A DNA stretch of 64,000 nucleotides from Hyaloperonospora brassicae (GCA_947650285.1 CANTFL010000608.1:186001-250000), one strand, 5' to 3'. Counted from the stretch's first letter, positions 42,680 through 53,900 are shown. The notes: generated by a model from the sequence alone, not told the origin. Program-made: numbers and translations.

Positions 42680-44585
42680 ATGACCAGCCACGCCCCGTCC
42701 GGTCGCTTTGGCCCGCACGGCTTCCGCGAGTGCTGGGGCGACTACCGCCTCGAAGCAGACCTGGAAGACCCTTCGCTCCCGCTCTACCGCTTCCAGCGCG
42801 ACCTCCCGCGGCTGCCCGTGCCGCCCCTCGCCGACACAGTCGCGCTGTACCTCTCGACGCTCTCGCCGCTCGTGTCGGCCGCCGAACTCGCACACGCCAC
42901 GGCACTGGCCACGGCCTTTCTGCAGCCCACTGGAGCCGGCCACGAGCTCCAGCGTCGCCTCGTGGCCCGCGCGCGCGACCGCTCGGATTCGAGTTACTTG
43001 GCCGCGTGGTGGAACACGATTGGCTACCTCCGCGAGCGGGTCCCCCTCGTACTTAACGTGAGCTACTTTTTCCATTTTGCAGACAGCATTGATCCGCGGC
43101 AGCGGTCGAGATGTCGGTCGCGCGGCCGCCTTACTACAGGCCTCCGTGCGCTTTGCGCACGGCGTGGCCGACGGAACGCTCGAGCCCGAGCGACTCGGCA
43201 GGAACAAGACGCCCGTGTGTGCTACGGCGTACAAGTACATGTTCCACGCGTGTCGCATTCCTCGACGAACGCAGGATTCGTACCGGATCTATGACCCCGC
43301 GACGCACTCGTATGCTGTGGTCATGCGTCGCAATCGGTTTTTTCAGCTGGAGCTCGTGGAGCCACGTTCGCGACAAGTGCTGGACTTTGAGGCGCTGTGC
43401 TTTCAGTTGAGTCGGATACTGGACGCTGCAGAAGCTGCAGAGACGGCTGTGGGTGTGCTGACAACGCAGGACCGAGACACGTGGGCAGATGCCCGTGAGG
43501 AATTGATTCGAGCGTCGTCGATGAACGAGGAGTCGTTGCGGATCATTGAGAGCTCATTACTGGTACTGAACCTCGACGACGAAGCGCCCGTGACGCGCAC
43601 GGAAGTGGCGCGCGGTCTGTGGCATGGCAATGGACGCAACCGCTTCTTTGACAAGTGCGTGCAGATTGTCGTGTTTGAGAACGGCAAGGCCGGGCTGGTA
43701 GGGGAACACTCGATGCTCGACGGTATGCCCATGGCACGCTACGCAGATTACGTGCTTTCTCGTCTACATCATGGACAGATTGACTTAAGTCACCGTGGTC
43801 GAACGACCGCACAGCTGACAGAAGCACTGGAGCCTCCGAGACAAATTGCGTTTTGCTTGACGGATGAGACTCGACGTAGCATTGCTGAAGCAGAAGCGAA
43901 ATTTGACCAGATGGTGATTGACCACGAAGTCTGTGTGCTGGCCTTTCACGGCTACGGTGCGCGCGTGATCAAGGGATTTCGATGCAGTCCGGATGCTTTT
44001 GTCCAGCTTGCCATTCAACTCGCGTACAAGAAGCTGTTTAAGAACAACGTGGCTACGTATGAGGCTGTGCAGACGCGCGTGTTCTTGCACGGACGCACAG
44101 AAACAACACGTAGCTCCTCGAAAGATAGTGCCGCATTCACAGATGCCATGGAGGATGCATCAGGTACCGTCACTAGTGAGGAGAAACGGAGGCTTTTACT
44201 AGCTGCTGCCAATGCGCACGTTGCGTACATGCGGAAAGCAAGCGCAGGGCGTGGTGTAGACCGGCACCTGTTGGGTCTGAAGCTGCTGGTCCAGCCTGGC
44301 GAGCGCGTGCCGTTCTTTGAGGATCCAGTGATGGCTAGAGCCAGTCGCTGGATCATTTCCACAAGTCACCTGACCAACAAACTGTTTGATGGCTGGGGCT
44401 GGGGTGAGGTTGTGCCTGAAGGTCTGGGGATCGCCTATAGCGTCAAGAATGATTCTGTCCAGTTCAATATTGCGTGCCGTTGCCATGGTAACTGGGGAGC
44501 TCGAATGGGCCATCTGCTCGAGGAAAGCCTCATTGAGATGCAGCAGCTCTTTGCCGAAGCCAGAGAGATTGGCGCCAAATTGTAA
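42680..44585 (+). CDS. Carnitine O-acyltransferase, peroxisomal type, with one-base frame break
   Basis: A choline/carnitine acyltransferase family enzyme of about 634 residues that transfers acyl groups between CoA and carnitine. The N-terminus has the family block LPRLPVPPLADTV (near 43-55). The catalytic His is in GEHSMLDG (codon about 43707), and SYKY-like AYKYMFHACRIP and late STSHL/DGWGWG-type blocks are present. The C-terminus is Ala-Lys-Leu, a PTS1 peroxisome signal. The reading frame changes by one base between about 43058 and 43110. Either one extra base interrupts a conserved stretch (NVSYFFHF in the first frame, RDVGRAAALL in the second), or a 25-nt segment 43058-43082 with GTGAGC...TTTTGCAG ends is removed as an intron. 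Because the 25 nt encode a family-like motif, I favour a frameshift or assembly error. Confidence 0.88.
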
Positions 44586-44897
44586 GTAGGCGTACAATCA
44601 GACACAAGAAGTGATGTAGCTGGTCGTGACACTGGCGGGAGAAAAATATGTCGATCACGCGCACACTTCCTATGACTTGTCAACGAAGCGTATGCGCTAC
44701 CGAGTGACGTTGACAAAACAAAGCATAACAACTACCTCGCAAAGGGGCTTCCGTCAAGAAGCTGGCTTGGCACGATGTCGCTGCGCACCACAACACGTCA
44801 TCATCACGCAGCGACGATCAGCTAAATAACGCGACACTCTCATAAGATGGCGCCGTCTATCCGCAGCTTTCGATGTCTATCCGCAGCTTTCGATATC
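44586..44897. other. Convergent intergenic spacer
   Basis: 312 bp between the 3' ends of the carnitine acyltransferase and Tim17-like genes. It holds a short direct repeat (CTATCCGCAGCTTTCGAT, at about 44857 and 44875). No gene seen. Confidence 0.6.
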
Positions 44898-45595
44898 TTA
44901 CTTCCGAAACTCGCTAAGCTCCTCGTGAAAATGGTCGAGCGCTACCAGCATGACAGCGTACGGCAAATTCTGCTTCATGACCGTGGATCGTGTAAAGGGT
45001 AGACCTGCAGCCACTGTGGAGATGCCGACACTGATGAAATCGTCGTCCCGTTGCGTCGCAAGCGCTGTCTTGATGCCGCAATACAAAAAGAAGAAACTAC
45101 AGTACAAGACAAACATCAGTATAGCAGCAGCATATCTCGATCGAGAGTAGCCAACCTTCACACGTTCGTACCCGGAAAAAGCTCCTCCGGTTACAGCCGC
45201 TCCACGCGCAACAAAACTCAAAGCCGCAGGAGATGGCTGCTTTCCATGCTGCTTCAAATACAGCTTAGCTCCATCAACTGCATCCCGTTTTGTATTCGTA
45301 TCAAAAAGCAGCTTACGGTTAGTATCAATTCCATACTGTCAAATCTTATATTTCCAATGTTTTACGTACTGCCGCCAAATGTAGCTCCAGTGACAAAGCC
45401 CACGAGGCTCCCAAACATGAGGCGATTGCGCATGTTACGCAACGCCGCGGGCTCCATCAGTGCGCTCAACCCTGTGCTGCTTTTTCGATCACTTGTTTCC
45501 GTAATGTGTGCATCAACCGCTTGCTCCGCAGTGACGCTCGGACGCTTGGACGCCTCCGAGTCGTCAAACGACGACCACTTTTGGGAATCACTCAT
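44898..45595 (-). CDS. Tim17/22/23-family-like small membrane protein (2 exons)
   Basis: Exons 45595..45370 and 45277..44898 are joined in phase 1 across a 92-bp intron (GTACGT donor, an ATACTAAC branch-like site and a pyrimidine run before GATGCAG), giving 201 residues. A polar N-terminus of about 50 residues precedes glycine-rich membrane segments: GSLVGFVTGATFGG at 62-75, RGAAVTGGAFSGYE at 100-113, a hydrophobic helix at 124-146, and ISVGISTVAAGLPF at 157-170. Small-residue-rich helices in this order, and DDDFIS before the last one, are reminiscent of the Tim17/Tim22/Tim23/PMP24 family of mitochondrial, plastid or peroxisomal membrane proteins. The splice model is well supported by phase; the family call is tentative. 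Confidence 0.62.
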
Positions 45596-46301
45596 CTTCA
45601 GTTATTTTCTAAATACAGATTAGCTGGTGGCTTCTAATTTCCAGCACTATACAATGCACTCCAGAAACGCACAACCTCACGAAATTAACGGCATTTTCCC
45701 GTGTACCTTCGACAGTGCAGGCGAAAGAGGCGACAGTGTATCCGTCAAGATACAAACAAACACGTGATGTCATAGGCGATGCATCCAAAACAAGGTGGGC
45801 TCGGATCGCGGCGGTCTTTCACCGTGGTAAGGGCCCTTGGAGTTCTCCCAACTGTTGATATCGTGGCAGCAGTGAGCGCTGTTCGATTGGATTTGGACTG
45901 TGCAAAGCGCCAATAGCTAAACGATCTCTTGCGTCAACTATGTGTAGACAAAAGCGACGTCTAGGCATGGTCTAGCGGGAGCGCTACGTTGCGAAAGTCG
46001 ATTGGCATTCTGCATGGTCTTTGTTCACGTGAAGTCTCATCCTTTTTTGCCTAGAAGTATTACATGTACTACTCGATAGAACGTGCTTCGTTGTAGCACA
46101 CAATATGTCATCGCTTTTGCTTTGCACCTAGGTTTTAGTGTCGACAACAAGCGCCAACTGCACCCTACCAACTGTCTACATGTAGAACCGGCTTGACATG
46201 GCTCAAGCGATACGATGTAAAATACGAAGTAATATCGATAGGTCCTTAGTTCGCATATTACTTGTGCTACCTCTAAGCCTTTTACAAATATAAACCCCCC
46301 A
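45596..46301. other. Intergenic spacer, no supported gene
   Basis: 0.7 kb. Minus-strand open frames here extend the 3' shadow of the next gene and show no domain. Confidence 0.5.
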
Positions 46302-47975
46302 CTACATCCGCACACTTGGCTTGCTTGGGCTGTCCCGTATCGCCTTCGCATGAAGCGCGTTCGAAGCCTTGGCAAGTTCTTCCCTGACAACACCCTGGTG
46401 CATCTGACGCAGCATCTGGGCGAGCGGTTTGTCATGGTAATACTCCTCGACCATTCGGATACCGAGTTCCACGTTTTCCGGTGGTTTGTTATGAAACAAA
46501 AGGATCGCCGCATCATGTGTGCTGAATGCATCTGGGTGCTTTTCACCAAACATCCTTATGTACCTGAACCATTCAGCTACACATCGAAGGTATACGGGAT
46601 CGACCGGCGTGTACCAGTCCACGATTAAATGCCTGAAGAGAACCATAGGGTGCAGTCCCGACTCCATCCACACGTGGCTCATCAATCCCGGAGTTGGCTT
46701 TAGCTCCACAAGCAGTTTGTGCAGCTGAATGATCCTCTCTTTTTGACTCCTCGTCAAAGGAAACGACACCAGTAGTTGCGCCACATCCGCTGCGGGCCTA
46801 TACTTGACCAATATCGATAATATATCCGCAGGTTCGACGTACATATGTGTCGGTATCCAATCGTCAAAATTGTCCTTCAGCATGGCTCTGAAAACCGCCG
46901 GGTCCATGGGCTTTTCGCTTATGGCGAATCTCACAAACCTTTGTAAGCGGAAGTCCGTCGAACGGATTATCTCTTCTCGACTTGAAATCGCGACGGTGTC
47001 CACATGCTTCGCAGAGGCGACTGTTTTTACGTCTGAGTAAAGTTCTCGCAGCTTATTGGCGATCGCTTTATAGCCAATGGTTTCCGACATTACTCGGATC
47101 GAGGCATCAATTCCAGCCGAAGAATGACGCGGGAACATGACGCGGAACATACCTTCATTGTCGACTGCTTTCGGGTGCGCTCGTCCAAATTCACCAACGT
47201 ACCGGAACAACTCGGATACAACAGGTAACATCTCATCTCCAACCGGACGACCCGAACGCCATCCGAGGATCTCGACAAGCCTTTTGGGATCGATTCCTGA
47301 CCTCATCCATGCGCCAGACATTAGTCCTGGGAAGTTCTTGTAGTACACAGCTAGTCGTCGATGCAGCATGTCCGCACGGGGTGTCATGCCGCCGATCCGA
47401 CGGAGCGACAGGAGCACCTTCACCACCTCTGCCGGCTTTCGAAAAAACAAAAGAGCGTCGATTACCTTGTCAGCTTGTTCAGGCGTAAGTTTCGATAGTC
47501 GAAGGTTGTTGCGTTTCAGCAAATCTGCGAGTGCCTGCGCGTCCATTGGTTTCTCGCCTCTTGCAAACTCCCGAAATTCCTTGGTACGTTGGACAGCGCG
47601 AACGTCGATAGCTGTCAAAATAGGCCGGGTCACGGTTTCCGCAAGTTTCTCCTTTAGGCCGAAGCGCTCAGTATTTTTCGCAACGTCCATCAATTCATGA
47701 ACAACAAAGTCCACCAGCCCTGCGAGCTCGTTCTCTATCCGACCCTCGCTGTCGCGCATGGCCGTGTCCATCTCAGAGACCCGCAACTTCGTAACGGACG
47801 AAGTCGGGTCCAAAGCTGATGGGCTATCAAGATACATACGTCTGTAGTCGGGCGTCGACTCGCTCACGCTTGTTCGACCGGCTTCGAGAGCATTAGCGCC
47901 TGCTTGGGTGCAGTCTCTCAGCAAGAGCAAGATTGGCGCGGCAAATGCCGATAGCAACGCGCTATGTATATACAT
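46302..47975 (-). CDS. Secreted WY-like repeat protein, effector candidate
   Basis: Single exon, 557 residues, start ATG at 47975, with a hydrophobic signal-like N-terminus (about 1-27). No canonical RxLR or EER motif is visible after the signal. The mature part consists of two related alpha-helical repeats of about 200 residues: EKPMDAQALADLLKRN pairs with EKPMDPAVFRAMLKDN, and GLMSGAWMRSGIDPKRLVEI pairs with GLMSHVWMESGLHPMVLFRH. The W-M-x-S-G-x-x-P pattern and flanking aromatic residues resemble the W block of the WY/LWY folds of oomycete cytoplasmic effectors. Intronless coding, a good core promoter and position at the edge of a repeat-rich tract fit an effector gene. Secretion and host-directed function are inferred; the host target is unknown. 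The C-terminal tail is short and basic. Confidence 0.8.
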   Translation of the reverse strand: MYIHSALLSAFAAPILLLLRDCTQAGANALEAGRTSVSESTPDYRRMYLDSPSALDPTSSVTKLRVSEMDTAMRDSEGRIENELAGLVDFVVHELMDVAKNTERFGLKEKLAETVTRPILTAIDVRAVQRTKEFREFARGEKPMDAQALADLLKRNNLRLSKLTPEQADKVIDALLFFRKPAEVVKVLLSLRRIGGMTPRADMLHRRLAVYYKNFPGLMSGAWMRSGIDPKRLVEILGWRSGRPVGDEMLPVVSELFRYVGEFGRAHPKAVDNEGMFRVMFPRHSSAGIDASIRVMSETIGYKAIANKLRELYSDVKTVASAKHVDTVAISSREEIIRSTDFRLQRFVRFAISEKPMDPAVFRAMLKDNFDDWIPTHMYVEPADILSILVKYRPAADVAQLLVSFPLTRSQKERIIQLHKLLVELKPTPGLMSHVWMESGLHPMVLFRHLIVDWYTPVDPVYLRCVAEWFRYIRMFGEKHPDAFSTHDAAILLFHNKPPENVELGIRMVEEYYHDKPLAQMLRQMHQGVVREELAKASNALHAKAIRDSPSKPSVRM

Positions 47976-47997
47976 AGTGGATGCGCGTGGGTGCTTG

Positions 47998-48014
47998 CAG
48001 ATTGCGAAGTGAGA
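47998..48014 (-). promoter_or_regulatory. Inr + FPR core promoter of the WY-like gene
   Basis: On the minus strand TCTCACTTCGCAATCTG lies 23 bp upstream of the ATG at 47975. The TCACTTC initiator followed by GCAATCTG is very close to the oomycete Inr-FPR block. Confidence 0.65.
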
Positions 48015-48059
48015 GGTAATTACAGCGCACCATTGCGGCAGCTGAGCGTGACCTATCGT

Positions 48060-50340
48060 TTCATTGATTTACAAGCAGCCGGTCTGCTCGTCCCTCTTTC
48101 CTGTCCACACAGACCCAGCTGCCTAGCTTAAAATCAGGGATTATCTGGATGTTTGTTGGCTGGTACATGCACTGCGGTCCATTACTTACGCCAGTAAATC
48201 GGGATCTGGACCATAAACGCTTCAACGCATGTATATCTTTATTGATAAGAAGACCTAGTCTGCCACGGGGTTGCACGTCGGTTAGTAGCCGGGAATGTTT
48301 GTGTGGAATACACTGTGGATAATATCCCCTCGATATTGATAATAGCAAATCATGTATGGGGGCTGACTCGTGTCAGCCACCGGATACGAGATCTTCTAAT
48401 CGTACTAATTTAGGACGGTAATGTCTAGATTAGGTGTACTTAGGATAACGTGTTTCCTTTTACATGTTAGCCTAAACTAAAATCAGTTCCCTTTTTCGTC
48501 TGAAGCGTTCAGTGTCTTTCTAGGACTTGTGCTGCGATTGCTAATGGTTTAGACGCCTCGACAAGGCATATACTCTTGAGCTCTAGGTGCTGTGTGGTTC
48601 TACGAATCGTTAGTCCCTTGAACAAGGACGGCAAAGCTCTACGAGCTTGTGTGACTCTCCGAGGTAAAAGTTGTCTCAGTTCCTTAGAGCTAATTGGACA
48701 CTCTGAGTCGGTCCATTCAGTTCCGTCAAATGAGTGGCTCCTTGATCCTTTAAGTCGTCCTCTGAATCAAGAGCTAAGGTAGCTCCGCTACATGGTCTGT
48801 TAAGGTAATCTGAGTTCAGCAGGATTATAACGGCCAAGTGTCTGAATCCCCACTTCCGCTGCGTTACTTATACGATCGCCACCTTTTATACTACTGAACC
48901 GCAAGCGTGTATGAAACTTGTGTGCATACAACGAATGAGGAATAGTACAAGTAAGGAATGGCTACGCGTGTGAGAGCTTTATGCAGACTGGTGGTGACGC
49001 AAATTATGATCTTCAGTATGCAATTAGATTCCCCTTCCGTATAATAAACTTGATTCGGCTGCCGCGAAGAGGTGATTCATTGTGTAACGGGGTGAGAGTC
49101 TTGCTACGGACTTACACCACGAGGACGTTGAGGAAGCGCTCCCATCAATAGGTAAATTGAACTCTGTCTAAATTTCTGTTTCGTTTTAATTCGTAAGAAG
49201 TACGAAAGGGTGTTCTCTAGCTCATGCAAACCACTCAAATGAAGATCATCTCATTACTGGCCAATCATTGGATCTGGCATCCCAAGAATAAGCCAATTGC
49301 AAATGACATGCAGTACCCGCTAAACGGATACTGCCCTATGCCTACATATGTGATTATGTATTATTCCTACAGCTACTTATGTAGTAGGTTGCCCATTACA
49401 CCGATCTGTTGATTATGTTTAATGTTCCACACGCATAGTATACTAGGTTGGTGCTGCAAAGTTGCTCGCCTTGTCACGGGGAAACTAGTACAATGGAAAC
49501 GACACAACATTAAGTCAATCGGAATATTACCTTACGATATTATGCTTACCAACCTGTATCTTACTAAGCATATATTGAGAGAATAACACCCTCGAAGGTA
49601 ATAAGCATCGCCGCGTTCTACTTATTGGTTTGATGAAAGCCGTTATTTCAACCAAGATAACCACCAATGGCTGCTAAACGCGCGCAATAGGGGTGAGCGG
49701 GCAGCTACATTTGACTCTTGCAATAATATTGTTAGAAAGATGAATGATGGTGATTCAATTGATAACCTTTGTTATAGATAGGCTTGTTTTTCGCTCACTT
49801 CAACGTGCCCCGTTTCTCAATTAGCGTTCGTCTGCTCGTACAGTGTACGTGAAATTTTGAGGCACCTGCCTACACTTTTTCAGTGTTGGTAGCTTGTACG
49901 CTTCGCCAGTACAAGCAGATGGTTTCCTTTTCACTCATTGCAAGATGCCGTCCGTTGTGACAGCTCCAGAGGTCATACGTGTAGGAAATAGGAGAAAGTA
50001 TGGTTAATGACTTCTATATTAAAACGCGCGCCAGACGCGTTTCGGCCCCCGCCGGGGGTCTCGTCAGTGGCTTAATCAATCTAGAAGTGAGATCTTGCTC
50101 TATCCTGCGCTCTACGACTAAGAACCTTCTAGAACTTAGTGTGACCACACCAATCATCCACTACAGCTACCAAACCTGGCAGCTGGGGCGTGACACGGAA
50201 AGGAGTGTACGCTATGACATCTCCACTTCAACAATACGTAATAGAGTTAGTGAAGTATGTGATAGTGAGTGATGTTGCAGCGACATGTGCATGATGTATA
50301 TTGCATATTAGCTTAGTTGTATTGTTTTGTGGCAAGGTTA
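48060..50340. other. AT-rich, gene-free tract
   Basis: No supported gene. A minus-strand stretch at 48061-48348 ends in a segment (FKLGSWVCVDRKEGRADRLL) faintly like the end of a Ty3/gypsy integrase, without further support. A GC-rich perfect inverted repeat CCCCCGCCGGGGG near 50045-50057 stands out in otherwise AT-rich sequence. Confidence 0.45.
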
Positions 50341-50369
50341 TTTTGTGAGATGTTAGTGGTATCGACAGA

Positions 50370-50470
50370 GCAACGTATTGGCTCAGTCGTTTAGGAAGGG
50401 GGTTCCAATCGGGTGATTGGGGGTTCGAGTACCGCCGTGTGCAAGTTAATTGTGCATGATGCTCACGACC
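50370..50470 (+). repeat. tRNA-like sequence, candidate SINE head
   Basis: TGGCTCAGTCGTTTAGGA (about 50379-50396) resembles a Pol III A box and GGTTCGAGTACC (50422-50433) a B box, at tRNA-like spacing. The arms do not pair into a cloverleaf, so this is not a functional tRNA gene. tRNA-derived SINEs are known from Phytophthora; a second copy in the window was not found. Confidence 0.4.
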
Positions 50471-50499
50471 TGGTGTTTGGGGTTCACCAGAACTGCGAC

Positions 50500-52250
50500 C
50501 CACCCGCAGTTACATCCCCCACAACCACGCAATCGATTCATTCTGCATACGACAAAGTAGAGTTTTTACCAAAGGTATATTACGAGACGTAATTACCCAG
50601 TGATAGGTAAAACAAAAAGAGGTGGAGACAGGGCAAGAAATCGGTGGCTGAGAGTCACCGGCTTCTACCCAGCCATTCGTTTTTGGAGATAAGGACAACA
50701 TAAATACAACTCACTTTTCGGTTTTCATGCCCGGCCGTAACCCGATTTCTCCTTGGTGACAGCTCCATAGCCTAGTTAAATTACAACAGTATGAACGTTT
50801 GCAATTTGTGATGTAGAGGCGAGCTTCTCACGACAGTACGCTGGACTCATCGTTCACTTCCTTCATCCAGCATGTGCTACACGGTAAACAAAGTCATACA
50901 TGTCCTTGCCTATCTGTTTCTACGAGATCTATAGTCTACTTCCAAGCAAATCGCATAGAAGCAATGTGATTGGTTCATGTAGTGTGATCCAGATCTGCCG
51001 AAGACAGATACCTTCAGGTGGTGACCGACGGGTTAAGCTCAAGTCGAAGATAGCATGGGCCTATATCTTCTTGCTAGTTGGTAGAAATCTCATGCGCGAC
51101 AGCTTCATTGACATACTCAACTCTAACTCGCACAATACCATTGAGCTCAATCGCAGCTCTCATGTAACCTTGTGTGCAAGTCCGTCTTTGTAATGTTGAG
51201 CGAAGAAGACTCGCAGCATAGTCTACGCCAGCTGCACGCGTGTCACCCATGTGTATAACTTACTTTTGTGCACGCTAAGGGTCAACACTCTGTTGAGACT
51301 AAGAATTAATCGACAACAAGCTGTGTCCCACGCATGGTATGTGTGATGTGTATAATGAAATACAATATCTTTCCTTTTGTCATCATCATAGTATGAGCTT
51401 CAATAGTAAGGATATAGAAATCGTGTGATCGATCAGATTTCTGACCTCATCTGCGAATTCAGTCCCGGCCAGGACACACGTCAGTGACCAAAACGGCACA
51501 AATTAGGTAAGACCAGTAAAGACGTCGGAATGGGAGATGCAATCGAGTTCGAGACAAACGTACAATATCTTCATGCTTTACTACCACTCGCTCAAGCAGT
51601 TCCATTCATGGTAACTTCGACCAGATGGACACTTTCTATGTACCGTGCCCGGTTGCGCAAGAAAACATATACCCGGCCGTCGCCACCATCGATTCACCAT
51701 GTCTTAATATATGGACGCCAAAATCATTACTGTAAGGTATACATGTTTTGCTTTCATTAGACGCATAAAGAATGTGATGGACCATGAGTCCGCATATTTA
51801 GCAACGAGCCTTCTTTGACGTTGAAACGGTTCGCCTTAGCATGCCAAATGACACTATTTCTCCATAATGCAATCTGTGTTATATTTAGGTCGAACTTTGG
51901 TCACAATGGACCTTGCTCACACGTCGAAAATTCAACCATGTTGCTTCATTTCAACGATGTATTTAGTGATTTTTAATGGAGAACCCAAAACGCGCTTCGG
52001 CTAGACCCGAATTGACAAATGAATGGTGTAGATTGTCGCATTATTGCCGTCGCACCCGTTGAAGTTTTGTGCTACGGTTTGTTCAATTATCCTAATTCAC
52101 CTCAAGGCGGGGTGTGATGGTAATGGGCAAGTATAGAGGAACATGCGATCCGAGGGAGTGATCGCGATGTTGATACCCACGACTCACAGTCTATGATATA
52201 AGTCACATATACCATGTCTTAAGAGTAAGTTTAATTTACAAACGAAGGAC
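50500..52250. other. AT-rich, gene-free tract
   Basis: 1.7 kb with only short open frames and no recognised repeat or gene. Confidence 0.5.
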
Positions 52251-52259
52251 GGCGTGTGA

Positions 52260-53440
52260 CCTATTGTGGTACGAACATGCCCCGCGACCGAGATCCGTCG
52301 TTCGATGACGAGATCGCGTTCGATACAAGACGGCGTCGATTGCGTGATCCGCATTCCGCGATAGGGAGATCCGCTATGGATTACTAGATCACGGCGAGGA
52401 CAATATATCAGTATGCAGTTAAGATGTAAAACACATCACGATCCGCGACCCGTGGTCTGCAATCCGTCCATTGTGATTTGCTATCCAAGATCTGCTATCA
52501 GAGATCCATGGTCCTCAGTCAGAAATATGCGATTTCCTACCACTGCCATTGAGTAAGAAATCGTGGTGTATCTTTTGGTAAGCACCATGCATTGTCTCAT
52601 AAGAAGACCACGCATCAAGATGCTCGTGATCCGACATCAAGGACGAGGTCGCGGTGTACTCCTTTAGGTGTTTAAATAATAGTGTGATGGCATAACCACA
52701 TATTCGATTCGGGGACCGCGATCCGCTATCAAGGAAAGTGATCGCGGTGCATCTGTTAATCTGTATCACACATAATCTGTTGGTGTGTATTGCCACCCGC
52801 AATCCAATTTTATATTTAGTGGACCACATTGCACAAGAAGGAGACCTAGAAGATAGACGACACGTGGCACGAATTCGGAGATACGGGAGGCATGGTGGTA
52901 GCTTTGATTTTGTTGTTGAATATTGAACGTAGTCAATATTTCTTCTAAGTGCACGTGTCGAATTCTCTTCCAGACTGGATTGTTGACCACCCGACGGTCA
53001 ATAGATTGCATACTCCATATAAGCGAAATCCCCGGCTTTTTTGGACGGGGATCAAGTACCCTCTCCCCACAACAACAACCCAATTTTACGTTTGGGCGCA
53101 GCAATAAAGTAAAGATAAGGTTTAAGATCGCGATACGGCTCAAGTGGTTAGAAGATCAAGCGAATCGAGTATCTGCATATAGGACAGACAAGGCGATCAC
53201 ATCGATCGGTATGACTCTAACCGAGCACCGTACAATTACACCCGTGATCCCGCAAGGATTTCCACACGATGAAATCCAAACCCCTCGCAAAATATAGCCA
53301 AGTTTTGCCTCGACACGAGTCCACCTGGAAGAGTGCAGATCGCCCTATCGACGGGTACACAAGGTTGAAGAAAGAAACAAGCACGGAAACGGAGTACCCT
53401 TATGACATTCGTTTGGCTTGGCGCCATTGTAGAGTCGGGA
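52260..53440 (-). repeat. Dispersed repeat family, copy A
   Basis: Minus-strand reading from 53440 to about 52900 aligns by eye with copy B. Shared blocks include GGGTACTCCGTTTCCGTG, ACCCGTCGATAGGGCGATCTG, GGTGGACTCGTG, CTTCTAACCACTTGAGCCGT and GTCGGGTGGTCAACAATCCAG. It continues (52760-52260) into a stretch dense in GATC and CGATCCG. No intact coding frame. Element class is unknown. Confidence 0.7.
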
Positions 53441-53689
53441 TCACAATATACCTGATAACGTCACTCAACGGCACATGTCATGCGAATCGATATAGAAAAG
53501 GTCTCTTGTTGAGATCAAACTGGTATCAGGATAAGGGTAGATAATTGATACTTCATGAAGCAGTGGCCAACATCTTGGGAATAAATTATATCGATCGACA
53601 CGATGTTTGCCTATCGATCAGAATCGTGATGTTTAAGAGGATCGCTTTTCGCCGAAAGATCGTCAAAGATGTGTGTGTAAAGGCAGAAG

Positions 53690-53900
53690 GGTGGACAGAA
53701 CATGAAAGACCCTGCCTTTAGACATAAATGCAAACAGAACATGCATCCGACAACTTAAACGCTTAAAAGCTGGACAGTACATGCATCCGACAACTTAAAC
53801 GCTTTGAAGCTGGAAAGAATATGCGTCCGAGGGGCTGATAGCTGTAACGCTGGACAGGACATGTATCCGAGGATCTGATCGCCTCAACGCTACCAGCTCA
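53690..53900 (+). repeat. 40-bp tandem repeat
   Basis: Four clear units with period 40: ATGCATCCGA at 53741 and 53781, ATGCGTCCGA at 53821, ATGTATCCGA at 53861, each preceded by a (T)GGACAG-like string. One degenerate unit precedes them. The first two units are almost identical; the later ones have diverged. Confidence 0.88.

Noticed and set aside
48061..48348. Possible Ty3/gypsy integrase tail
   Set aside because: Only one weak block; no protease, RT, RNase H or LTR found nearby.
50370..50470. Functional tRNA gene
   Set aside because: A and B boxes are present but acceptor and T-stem arms do not pair.
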